A stretch of DNA of 10,011 nucleotides from Candidatus Bipolaricaulota bacterium (GTDB lineage Bacteria; Bipolaricaulota; Bipolaricaulia; UBA7950; UBA9294), in assembly GCA_021163015.1 (NCBI GenBank), contig JAGGXO010000171.1, positions 1 through 10,011 of the forward strand. The letters are read 5' to 3'. Of this stretch, positions 1 through 5,886 are shown piece after piece. A program made the translations under genes and the position numbers. The notes beneath the pieces are model-generated. The model was not told the origin of the DNA and did no database searches. It saw only the letters and a list, made by a program, of their open reading frames with translations. Each line of letters starts with the position of its first letter. The stretch's first letter is position 1.

Positions 1-774
1 CGCAGAGGCGGGCGTACAAAGATCCTCAAGAAAACACCGACCGAGCAACCCAAGGAACGGCAACACAAGAAACGATCGAATATCTTTGCTAAGCTAATCA
101 AGGAAATCACGCTGCAGGCACGCAACGGCGACCCAGACCCGGCGAACAATCCGGGGTTGGCACAGGCAATCGAACGCGCACGTGCAGGCAATCTGCCTAA
201 GGACAACATCGAACGCGCTATCAAGCGTGCCACCGGCGGCCTCGATGGAGTTTCCTACGAAGAGATCATGTATGAAGGATACGCTCCAGAGGGCGTCGCT
301 GTCTTGTTGCGTGTAGTAACGGACAATCGCAATCGTGCCGCAGCATCGATCCGCCACACGTTTAGCAAGCACGGTGGAAACATGGCCGCTGCCGGGAGTG
401 TCTCCTGGCTGTTCGATCGGCGTGGCGTGATCGCCATCGAGGAGATCCCAGCGGATATGGATCGCGATGAGATTCAGATGTCGCTGATCGAGCTTGGTGC
501 AAACGAGATAGACGATCAGGAAGATGTTATCGAAGCATACTGTGATTCGACCGATCTCGTCAGAATCAGCGAGGGCGTGCGCCAGCTAGGGATCAACCCC
601 AGTCGCGCCGAAGTGACAATGATCCCTAAGAACACGGTGAAGGTGGAGGGGCACGCTGCTGAGAAGGTCCTGAAACTTGTCGATGCGCTCGACGATAACG
701 AGGACGTACAGGAGGTATTTGCCAATTTCGATATTCCCGACGAAGTGCTGGAGCAGTTTGGTAAGTCAGAATAA
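1..774 (+). CDS. yebC: YebC/PmpR/TACO1-family protein, 5' partial
   Basis: The frame is open from base 1 to TAA at 772-774. From about codon 24 the translation follows the YebC/TACO1 family closely: KRSNIFAKLIKEI, then LPKDNIERAIKRATGG, YEEIMYEGYAPEGVAVL, a DNRNR block, the FSKHGGN loop and a C-terminal EVTMIPKNTVKVEG segment. All three family domains are present. Family members are about 240-250 aa; some act as DNA-binding regulators (PmpR) and others aid translation of proline-rich stretches, so the molecular role here cannot be fixed from sequence. The first ~23 codons do not match the conserved family start (GHSKW...KHKK) and no ATG is visible, so the true start is off-window or the first bases carry an error. 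A TTG at 157 is open but would delete the conserved first helices. It is probably co-transcribed with the next gene, 15 bases downstream. Confidence 0.93.
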   Translation, partial: RRGGRTKILKKTPTEQPKERQHKKRSNIFAKLIKEITLQARNGDPDPANNPGLAQAIERARAGNLPKDNIERAIKRATGGLDGVSYEEIMYEGYAPEGVAVLLRVVTDNRNRAAASIRHTFSKHGGNMAAAGSVSWLFDRRGVIAIEEIPADMDRDEIQMSLIELGANEIDDQEDVIEAYCDSTDLVRISEGVRQLGINPSRAEVTMIPKNTVKVEGHAAEKVLKLVDALDDNEDVQEVFANFDIPDEVLEQFGKSE

Positions 775-789
775 TACAGGGAGGTCTTC

Positions 790-1173
790 ATGCGAAAAAC
801 ATTGATAGCAATCGTTGTGATGGTTGGTCTGTTGGTAGTAATGACTGCAGGTGTGTTTGCTCAGACATCTAGTAAGTCGGACGCGTGGGTGCCCGGCCTA
901 GCATCATTCCTCATCCCAGGACTGGGCCAGCTATTGAACGATCAAATGGACAAGGCAATCATCCACTTCGGAGTAGATGTCGCCATTCTCGTAGGTGGGG
1001 GATACATTAGCTACTTGCTACCGTACGGATATTGGTACAGCTATTCCATTGTGGGATTAGCTCACCTCGCATGGTCTGCGTATAGCGGCCTGGATGCGTA
1101 CAACGTCGCCAAGGAGCAAGGATTCACCTTAGGGATGACGGAGGACGGGTTGACCCTATCCTACGGTTTCTAA
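790..1173 (+). CDS. Small exported/membrane protein with a PGLGQ motif
   Basis: This 127-aa protein begins at ATG 790 behind a strong GGGAGG Shine-Dalgarno with good spacing. Residues 1-24 look like a signal peptide (MRK, a hydrophobic core, then VFA before QTSS). The rest holds a hydrophobic segment around 33-44 with the sequence FLIPGLGQ, then two likely membrane spans at about 57-76 and 85-100. The PG-hydrophobic-GQ motif followed by a Lys-Ala and a span resembles small TM2/DUF5683-type membrane proteins, but I do not recognise a specific family. The C-terminus (GFTLGMTEDGLTLSYGF) alternates like a short beta hairpin. Its stop overlaps the stop of the convergent metallophosphatase gene by four bases. 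It sits 15 bases after the YebC-family gene and shares the terminator at 1235-1259. Function unknown. Confidence 0.85.
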   Translation: MRKTLIAIVVMVGLLVVMTAGVFAQTSSKSDAWVPGLASFLIPGLGQLLNDQMDKAIIHFGVDVAILVGGGYISYLLPYGYWYSYSIVGLAHLAWSAYSGLDAYNVAKEQGFTLGMTEDGLTLSYGF

Positions 1174-2195
1174 CGGATCAACAAGAACAGTGATGTGGCA
1201 AGCAATATCGCCATTGTGAAAAGCTTCACATAGCCCCGGTCGAGCGCGACCGGGTTTTTATTCGTCTCAAGGAGTGCGTTACTCGCTGATGTGATCTCCC
1301 CGGACTGTGGATCAATCTCCAGCTTGAGACGCCCCAGGTAATGACCGAACGCCCCCGCTTGAAGGATCAGCGTGTCTCCTTGCTTGACCGGTTGCGGAGT
1401 CAGCTCGTGCGAGTGGCCGCTAAGGAAGACGTCGATATCGGGGACAACACGTGCAATCTGTACAGCCTGGGCTACAGGTAAGTGCCCGAGGACGATTACG
1501 AAGTCGTATTGTCCACGCATCTCATCAAGAACCCCTTGGATTGCCTGAGCCGGAGGAACGTATCTTAGCCAAGGGTAGTCCGGATAGGAGAGATACTCCG
1601 CGGTAATGACCCCAATCACTAAGACACGCATTCCACCAATAGGATCTATCGTGTAGCGAGCGTACGGCGCCCTGTACCCAGCTAAAGGAACCATGTTGGC
1701 AGAAAGGAGTGGAAACTTCGCCTTGGAGGATAGTTCGCCCAGTCGATCCACACCGTAGTAGATGTCGTGATTGCCGATAGCCATCGCATCGTAGCCCACG
1801 TCGTTCATCCAGGATACCATCTCGTTCGAGCCCCACACCGCGTAGAGAGGAACACGGAAGTCCTGCCAGGTATCTCCCGAATCAAATAAGAGCACCGAGC
1901 TCGAGCTGCCCCTCTCTTGTTCGATAAGCTCGCCAAGACCAGCCAAGGAACCGAGCCTATTGTGAATGTCGTTTGTGTAGAGGATGGTGAGAGATGAAGC
2001 AGACGCGGCTACGCTGCCCACCAGGATCATTAGAGAGATGACAACAAGCACCAACCTTAGAACGTCGGAGACCTGTCTGCGTGCGAACACGCACAGGCAG
2101 GCAAGCTCCGACGCTACAGAAGCAGCAGCGCCCTTGTAGCGTGGCAACTTGTCTGCCACGTTGAAGATCTCCAGCTTCCTGTCATTTAGGATCAT
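1170..2195 (-). CDS. 5'-nucleotidase/UshA-type metallophosphatase, membrane-anchored, catalytic domain only
   Basis: A metallophosphatase of the 5'-nucleotidase/2',3'-cyclic phosphodiesterase class, expected to hydrolyse nucleotide or related phosphate esters outside the cytoplasm. Starting at ATG 2195 (341 aa), the metal-binding motifs appear in order: TNDIH (D76, H78), SGDTWQD (about 106-112), GNHD (141-144), GH (237-238) and GHSH (260-263). A hydrophobic span at about 47-66 acts as signal or anchor, and a second (about 324-340) closes the protein. The C-terminal 5_nucleotid_C substrate domain of full UshA proteins (~550 aa) is missing. I chose ATG 2195 because it overlaps the preceding gene's TGA as ATGA and has GGAG seven bases upstream. 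The reading frame stays open further up to 2255, but that part overlaps the upstream gene. The ~46 residues before the first span are coded by the hairpin element at 2063-2160, so a later start (for example GTG 2090, giving MFARRQ plus the span) is possible. Confidence 0.9.
   Translation of the reverse strand: MILNDRKLEIFNVADKLPRYKGAAASVASELACLCVFARRQVSDVLRLVLVVISLMILVGSVAASASSLTILYTNDIHNRLGSLAGLGELIEQERGSSSSVLLFDSGDTWQDFRVPLYAVWGSNEMVSWMNDVGYDAMAIGNHDIYYGVDRLGELSSKAKFPLLSANMVPLAGYRAPYARYTIDPIGGMRVLVIGVITAEYLSYPDYPWLRYVPPAQAIQGVLDEMRGQYDFVIVLGHLPVAQAVQIARVVPDIDVFLSGHSHELTPQPVKQGDTLILQAGAFGHYLGRLKLEIDPQSGEITSASNALLETNKNPVALDRGYVKLFTMAILLATSLFLLIR
1235..1259 (+). terminator. Intrinsic terminator of the YebC/membrane-protein unit
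   Basis: A perfect 8-bp GC-rich stem (CCCGGTCG at 1235-1242 with CGACCGGG at 1247-1254) and a 4-base AGCG loop are followed directly by TTTTT at 1255-1259. This is a textbook rho-independent terminator on the plus strand, 61 bases past the stop at 1173. It lies inside the 3' coding part of the opposing metallophosphatase gene, where it encodes the residues around KNPVALDRG. On the minus strand the stem is preceded, not followed, by the homopolymer run, so it should act in one direction only. Confidence 0.85.
2058..2080 (-). repeat. Direct repeat copy 2 of the palindromic element
   Basis: On the minus strand this reads GCAGACAGGTCTCCGACG followed by TTCTA. It aligns with the copy at 2135-2156 (GCAGACAAGTTGCCACG then CTACA) with a handful of substitutions and one added base. 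The copies form the 3' arms of hairpins A and C, so the element probably grew by duplication of a palindromic unit. Confidence 0.6.
2063..2160. repeat. Tiled palindromic element: three consecutive perfect-stem hairpins
   Basis: Plus-strand coordinates. Hairpin A has an outer 8-bp stem (CGTCGGAG 2063-2070 with CTCCGACG 2106-2113) and an inner 6-bp stem (TGCGTG 2078-2083, loop CGAA, CACGCA 2088-2093), with CCTG/CAGG (2072-2075/2094-2097) also pairing. Hairpin B is CGCTACA 2112-2118 with TGTAGCG 2135-2141. Hairpin C is CGTGGCA 2140-2146 with TGCCACG 2154-2160. Neighbouring stems abut or share one or two bases. Flanking CTT..AAC (2056-2063) and GTT.AAG (2160-2166) could close the whole as a multi-branched structure. 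It is read in frame as residues 12-45 of the metallophosphatase. It resembles in layout the in-frame palindromic elements known from Rickettsia genes, without implying homology. Confidence 0.75.
2135..2156 (-). repeat. Direct repeat copy 1 of the palindromic element
   Basis: On the minus strand this reads GCAGACAAGTTGCCACG followed by CTACA. It shares the opening GCAGACA, the following GT and the CC..ACG core with the copy at 2058-2080. The part toward 2135 also supplies one arm of hairpin B. Confidence 0.6.
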
Positions 2196-2752
2196 AGAGC
2201 CGCTCCAATCAATGCTCCCCACTGCCCTCCGCGGTAGTAGAGTGAGAACGCCCAAACACCACGCCGGGGAAACAGGCGCAGCGCAGCAAAGAGGGAGTAG
2301 TACGTCTCGTACTCAATCCCGAGAAGAACGCTGTAGAACTGATTCGGGGAAGTAGTAATGGTCGCCCATCGCTTCGTGCTAGGGCCGAAGATCCTACCCC
2401 AATCGATCTCTACCGGGCCAAGGAAGAAACCTGACAGAAGAGTGAATCCATCACGTGAAAGGTCGAGTGACATGCTCAACGGGCCCAGATGATCGACAAG
2501 CAATGCGCGTGCGCGAAGCAAGAACAGATCCGAAGGAGACGTACTCATCCAGATATCGAGCCGATCGGTAATTGCTCGTCCAATATCGAGCGAAATGCCA
2601 CCAGAAAGAGAGAGATCTAACCTGCAAGTGGTCAGCTCAGAATCTCCAATGCTCTCGGCGATAGGAAGATCGAGCAAGAGTTGATGCGGGTAGGCGTAAG
2701 TAACGCACGAGGCTGCAAGGATGAACAGGATTAGAATCGATGTGAGCTTCAT
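2192..2752 (-). CDS. Secreted or outer-envelope protein of unknown function
   Basis: A 186-aa protein starting at ATG 2752. Residues 1-20 form a signal peptide (MKLTSILILFILAASCVTYA). Cleavage after A20 is likely, although AASC at 13-16 is a marginal lipobox. The mature part alternates hydrophobic and polar residues and ends in aromatic-rich strands (FYSVLLGIEYETYYSLFAALRL, with a final GALIGAAL), which suggests a beta-rich and perhaps outer-membrane-associated fold. I do not recognise the family. No Shine-Dalgarno is visible; a TAGCTT box sits nine bases before the ATG (see the promoter entry). Its TGA overlaps the ATG of the metallophosphatase gene, which suggests the two are translated together and may work at the same site in the envelope. 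Confidence 0.75.
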   Translation of the reverse strand: MKLTSILILFILAASCVTYAYPHQLLLDLPIAESIGDSELTTCRLDLSLSGGISLDIGRAITDRLDIWMSTSPSDLFLLRARALLVDHLGPLSMSLDLSRDGFTLLSGFFLGPVEIDWGRIFGPSTKRWATITTSPNQFYSVLLGIEYETYYSLFAALRLFPRRGVWAFSLYYRGGQWGALIGAAL

Positions 2753-2761
2753 GGCAATGAC

Positions 2762-2790
2762 AAGCTACCACAAACGGGTGCCACCAACAA
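2762..2790 (-). promoter_or_regulatory. Candidate promoter for the 186-aa protein
   Basis: Reading the minus strand: TTGTTG (2790-2785), a 17-base spacer, TAGCTT (2767-2762), then nine bases to the ATG at 2752. Each box matches the sigma-70 consensus at only three of six positions. The support is the spacing and the lack of a Shine-Dalgarno, a pattern repeated at two other genes here. It lies in the 118-base gap after recQ, so these two genes could be transcribed apart from recQ. I see nothing else in that gap. Confidence 0.35.
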
Positions 2791-2870
2791 GGCCAATCGC
2801 GGAAGGACTTGAGGCCTCTCATTCATCGTTCCCTTTCCCGTATATGACGATCCGCCTTCGAACCCGCCAC

Positions 2871-5042
2871 TTATCTTTCTCTGTTTTGGAGTACGGCGAT
2901 GCTGATCTTGATCTGATCGTAACTGACCTCGCCTCCAAGGGCCCGGTAGATCGGGCCGATGAGATTCGCGTCGCGTGCCGCTGCAACCTTGACAATGCGA
3001 TCAAACGAGCGCTCATCAACCCATGGCGAGGCCTCCGTCAATCCTTCCTTGCTGATGTACGAGATAAGATATTCGACTACGGTTGAGGGAGCACGCTCAA
3101 CCTTGCGTGCCACTTCCTCCACTGAGATTCCTTGTGCGAACAGACCGTATGCGGTCAGCCGCGCCAGGTTCAGCGTGGATCGCTTCTCCTTGTGCGCACT
3201 TGCCCCCCTTTGTGGTACTACAACATCCATCGAAAGCGAGTAGTCATGACAATAGCGCAAGATAGCATCAACGAAGATGTCACCATACTGCTCGGCCTTA
3301 GCCCTCCCCACACCGCTCACCTGCAGAAATCCATCTACTGTCGACGGGCGGCGACGGGCCATGTCCCTCAGTGCAGCGTCACTGAAGACGATGTAGGATG
3401 GCACACTCTTCTTCAGCGCAAGCTTCCTGCGTAGGCCACGCAGCGCCTCGAATAACCCGTGATCGACTCCCTCCCACGAATCTGCCGCCACCTTCGATGT
3501 TCTGATGTGTTGCTCGGCAGGCTTCAGCAAGTTGGGAACTTCCTCTCCGTGCAGCACTCGCCAACCTCTCTCGGTTACGTGAAGCACGTTGAAATCGCCC
3601 GCCTTCTCCAGGTATCCCTGGCCGACAAGCTGCTCAATCCAATCTCGAGTCGTCGACTTCGGTAGATCGGAGAGCAGGCCGTAAGTCGAGAGATGGTCAT
3701 GCTTCCGTTCCAGGATGCGGTGGTCACGCGATCCGCTCAATACCGCTGCCGTGTAGTCAGCGTCAAAGCGCTCGTGCAAGCGCACTACACAGGAGAGAAT
3801 CTTCTGCGCAATTTCCAGAGACCCATCCATGGAACCGATCTCCCCTAGGCAGACATCGCAAGCACCACAGTTTGTCCCTTCCAGATCCTGACCGAAGTAG
3901 TTGACCAACGAGTGATGCCGACATGTCAGGCCAGTGCAGTAGTCGTACATCGCGTTTAGCTTGGTGAGAGCGATATCCCGCGCCTGATCGGATTCGGTGT
4001 TTGACATGATGCTCTTCCAGATCCCATAGTCGCCTCCCGACCAGAACAGGAGACATTCCGCCTCCAAGCCATCACGTCCTGCACGCCCGCTCTCCTGCTG
4101 GTAGTGTTCAAGCGACTTAGGCATCCCTGTGTGGATCACAGCGCGCACGTTCGACTTATCGATCCCCATGCCAAATGCCACCGTCGCAACGATAATATCC
4201 ACCTGTTCCTCAATGAATGCATCTTGACTGTTCTTGCGCTCCTCAGCGCTCATCCCGGCGTGGTAGGGGGCGGCACGGTAGCCCTTTTGAATCAGGCTGG
4301 CGCACAGTTCATCGACATCGGCTCTCCGAATGCAGTAGATGATTACAGATTCATCGCGGTGGCGATCGAGTACTCCGCGAACCTGCCGCAGCGTGTTGGA
4401 GCGCCGCTGCACTCGATAGATTAGGTTTGGGCGGTCGAACGATCCGATCAGCATTTCGGGGTCCTTCAAGTGTAGCTGAAGGGCGATATCGCGGCGAACG
4501 TGCTCCGTAGCCGTTGCCGTGTAGGCGTGCACAGAAACGCCGGGGAACGACTCCTTCAACCGCCCCAACCGCCTGTACTCGGGGCGGAAATCATGCCCCC
4601 ACATGCTGACGCAGTGGGCCTCATCGATGGCGATGAGCGAGATATCAACACCCTGCAGAAAGCGAATGAATCCATCGGAAGCAAACCGCTCTGGGGAGAT
4701 GTAGAGAAGCTTCAGCTCACGCTTGATGATCCTCTCGACGATCGCGTCACGTTCGCGCGTGGATTGACTGCTGTCGATGCGAGCAGCAGGGATTCCACAC
4801 TCAATAAGGGAATCGATCTGGTCCTTCATCAGAGAGATTAAGGGAGAGACGACGATCGCCATTCCAGGGAGGGCAACAGCAGGTGCCTGAAAGCAGATCG
4901 ATTTTCCCCCACCCGTTGGGAGGATGACGATTGAATCCCTTCCGCTCAGCACCGATTCGATGGCCCGCTCCTGCAACGGCAGGAAATCATCGTACCCCCA
5001 GTGCCTCTTCAGCACCACCTTGACGTCGGAAAGCGTTGTCAC
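2871..5042 (-). CDS. recQ: ATP-dependent DNA helicase RecQ
   Basis: A 723-aa superfamily 2 helicase that unwinds DNA 3' to 5' in recombination and replication-fork repair. In order: the Q-motif (LPLQERAI, 22-29), Walker A TGGGKS (43-48), motif Ia SPLISLMKDQ (66-75), DEAH (140-143), motif III TATAT (175-179), motif V ATVAFGMGIDK (286-296) and motif VI QQESGRAGRDG (315-325). The RecQ zinc site follows (C374, C392, C395, C398), then a winged-helix domain to about 500, an HRDC domain (about 528-597, with VSGVGRAKAEQYG) and a C-terminal HTH_40 domain (about 620-720). The length fits RecQ proteins that carry the HTH_40 tail. It starts at GTG 5042 with GGGAG seven bases upstream. It follows the HAD gene by 53 bases on the same strand and may share its promoter. 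All catalytic residues I can check are intact. Confidence 0.97.
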   Translation of the reverse strand: MTTLSDVKVVLKRHWGYDDFLPLQERAIESVLSGRDSIVILPTGGGKSICFQAPAVALPGMAIVVSPLISLMKDQIDSLIECGIPAARIDSSQSTRERDAIVERIIKRELKLLYISPERFASDGFIRFLQGVDISLIAIDEAHCVSMWGHDFRPEYRRLGRLKESFPGVSVHAYTATATEHVRRDIALQLHLKDPEMLIGSFDRPNLIYRVQRRSNTLRQVRGVLDRHRDESVIIYCIRRADVDELCASLIQKGYRAAPYHAGMSAEERKNSQDAFIEEQVDIIVATVAFGMGIDKSNVRAVIHTGMPKSLEHYQQESGRAGRDGLEAECLLFWSGGDYGIWKSIMSNTESDQARDIALTKLNAMYDYCTGLTCRHHSLVNYFGQDLEGTNCGACDVCLGEIGSMDGSLEIAQKILSCVVRLHERFDADYTAAVLSGSRDHRILERKHDHLSTYGLLSDLPKSTTRDWIEQLVGQGYLEKAGDFNVLHVTERGWRVLHGEEVPNLLKPAEQHIRTSKVAADSWEGVDHGLFEALRGLRRKLALKKSVPSYIVFSDAALRDMARRRPSTVDGFLQVSGVGRAKAEQYGDIFVDAILRYCHDYSLSMDVVVPQRGASAHKEKRSTLNLARLTAYGLFAQGISVEEVARKVERAPSTVVEYLISYISKEGLTEASPWVDERSFDRIVKVAAARDANLIGPIYRALGGEVSYDQIKISIAVLQNRER

Positions 5043-5095
5043 AGAGCAACTCCCTCAGATATTAGGAAAAGCACAGACAGTGACGCCACCTGTCA

Positions 5096-5773
5096 TCACC
5101 ACGGCCGCAGGCCGTCAACTCCAAGGTTTCGCAGCAGATCCTCCAGGTGCGTCCCTTCCAGTGATGGCAATACGAGGTCGGCATGATCAAAGGTTAGGTT
5201 CTTGGTCATTTCGTTTGGCACGGCAATGCAGAACATTCCCGCCGCCTTGGCCGCACTGACACCGTGAGGCGAATCCTCCAGGGCAAACGCCTCCTGCGGG
5301 GCGATCGCCCATTCGGCAATGACCCCCAAGTACAGATCCGCAGCCGGCTTTGTGTGCTCCACATCGTCGGAACAACGGATCGTGTCGAAGTACTTGTCGA
5401 GGCCGAGACGCGACAGATGTCCGATTACCCACGCCCGTTCGGAGCTGGAAGCAATCCCCAATCGTAGTTTGAGTTCGCGCGCCTGCGCGATAAGATCAAC
5501 AACTCCGGGAAGAACTCCCTCTGACTCAATCAGACTCGCCTCGCGCCTTCGATGCTCGGTGCGGATCGCCTGGCGGTCGACCGGATGTCCAAGCAGCCGC
5601 TCCAGGTCGTCACACGGATCAAAGGAATCCGGGGAGCGCCCGATGTAATCGACCCAGTCATCAAGGCTCAGCTCCTGCCCATGCGAAGCGAAGATCTCTT
5701 GCCAGGCACGAAAGACTGGAAGCTCCGTGTCGAGTATCAAACCGTCAAAATCAAAGATTACACCCTTAATCAT
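5096..5773 (-). CDS. HAD-superfamily hydrolase, beta-phosphoglucomutase-like
   Basis: A 225-aa cytosolic HAD enzyme of the subfamily I group that includes beta-phosphoglucomutase and sugar- or phosphoglycolate-type phosphatases. The four HAD motifs are present: motif I DFDGLILDTE (nucleophile D8, acid D10), motif II around S109 in GIASSS, motif III K142-P143 (TKPAAD) and motif IV LEDSPHG (E166, D167). A helical cap lies between motifs I and II (about 16-85). The substrate cannot be read from sequence. I set the start at ATG 5773 because GAGAGGT stands six bases upstream and motif I then falls at the usual place; the frame is open upstream to 5824, but that adds an atypical tail. A 6-bp hairpin (ACGGCC, GCA loop, GGCCGT; 5101-5115) covers the last codons. 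It is the first gene of the minus-strand run and diverges from nfeD. Confidence 0.93.
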   Translation of the reverse strand: MIKGVIFDFDGLILDTELPVFRAWQEIFASHGQELSLDDWVDYIGRSPDSFDPCDDLERLLGHPVDRQAIRTEHRRREASLIESEGVLPGVVDLIAQARELKLRLGIASSSERAWVIGHLSRLGLDKYFDTIRCSDDVEHTKPAADLYLGVIAEWAIAPQEAFALEDSPHGVSAAKAAGMFCIAVPNEMTKNLTFDHADLVLPSLEGTHLEDLLRNLGVDGLRPW

Positions 5774-5814
5774 TCGTCTACCTCTCTTACTTGGGTTATC
5801 GTTGGGGTCTGCTG

Positions 5815-5823
5815 ATGATACCA
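5815..5823 (-). promoter_or_regulatory. Candidate extended -10 promoter for the HAD gene
   Basis: On the minus strand TGGTATCAT matches the extended -10 form TG-N-TATAAT with one mismatch. It would start transcription about 35 bases before ATG 5773, leaving room for the Shine-Dalgarno. I see no convincing -35 box, as is usual for extended -10 promoters. Confidence 0.4.
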
Positions 5824-5847
5824 CAAGGGATGACCGATCGCCGGGAT

Positions 5848-5877
5848 TTGCACTTGACGATAGGAATGGAGTATTGT
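5848..5877 (+). promoter_or_regulatory. Candidate promoter for nfeD, near-leaderless
   Basis: TTGCAC (5848-5853), an 18-base spacer and TATTGT (5872-5877) are followed by nine bases and the ATG at 5887. No Shine-Dalgarno is present at usable distance: GGAG ends 15 bases before the ATG. If TATTGT is the -10 box, the transcript would begin within a few bases of the start codon. An overlapping TTGACG (5854-5859) is a better -35 hexamer but has no -10 at proper spacing. Confidence 0.35.
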
Positions 5878-5886
5878 CATCTTATC

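Noticed and set aside
157..159. TTG as the start of the YebC-family gene
   Set aside because: The frame is open upstream and codes conserved family residues (KRSNIFAKLIKEI) before it; there is no ribosome site.
2637..2822. Other-frame ORF across the gap upstream of the 186-aa gene
   Set aside because: No ribosome site and no recognisable motif, and it mostly overlaps a better gene with a signal peptide.
2853..2870. tRNA T-loop-like GGGTTCGAA on the minus strand after recQ
   Set aside because: The flanking bases do not form a 5-bp T stem and no acceptor, D or anticodon arms can be found around it.
5070..5115. Hairpins at the end of the HAD gene and before recQ as a terminator
   Set aside because: The 6-bp stem at 5101-5115 is followed by no T run, and the GACAG/CTGTC pairing is only 5 bp and far from a weak TTTT; recQ follows closely on the same strand.
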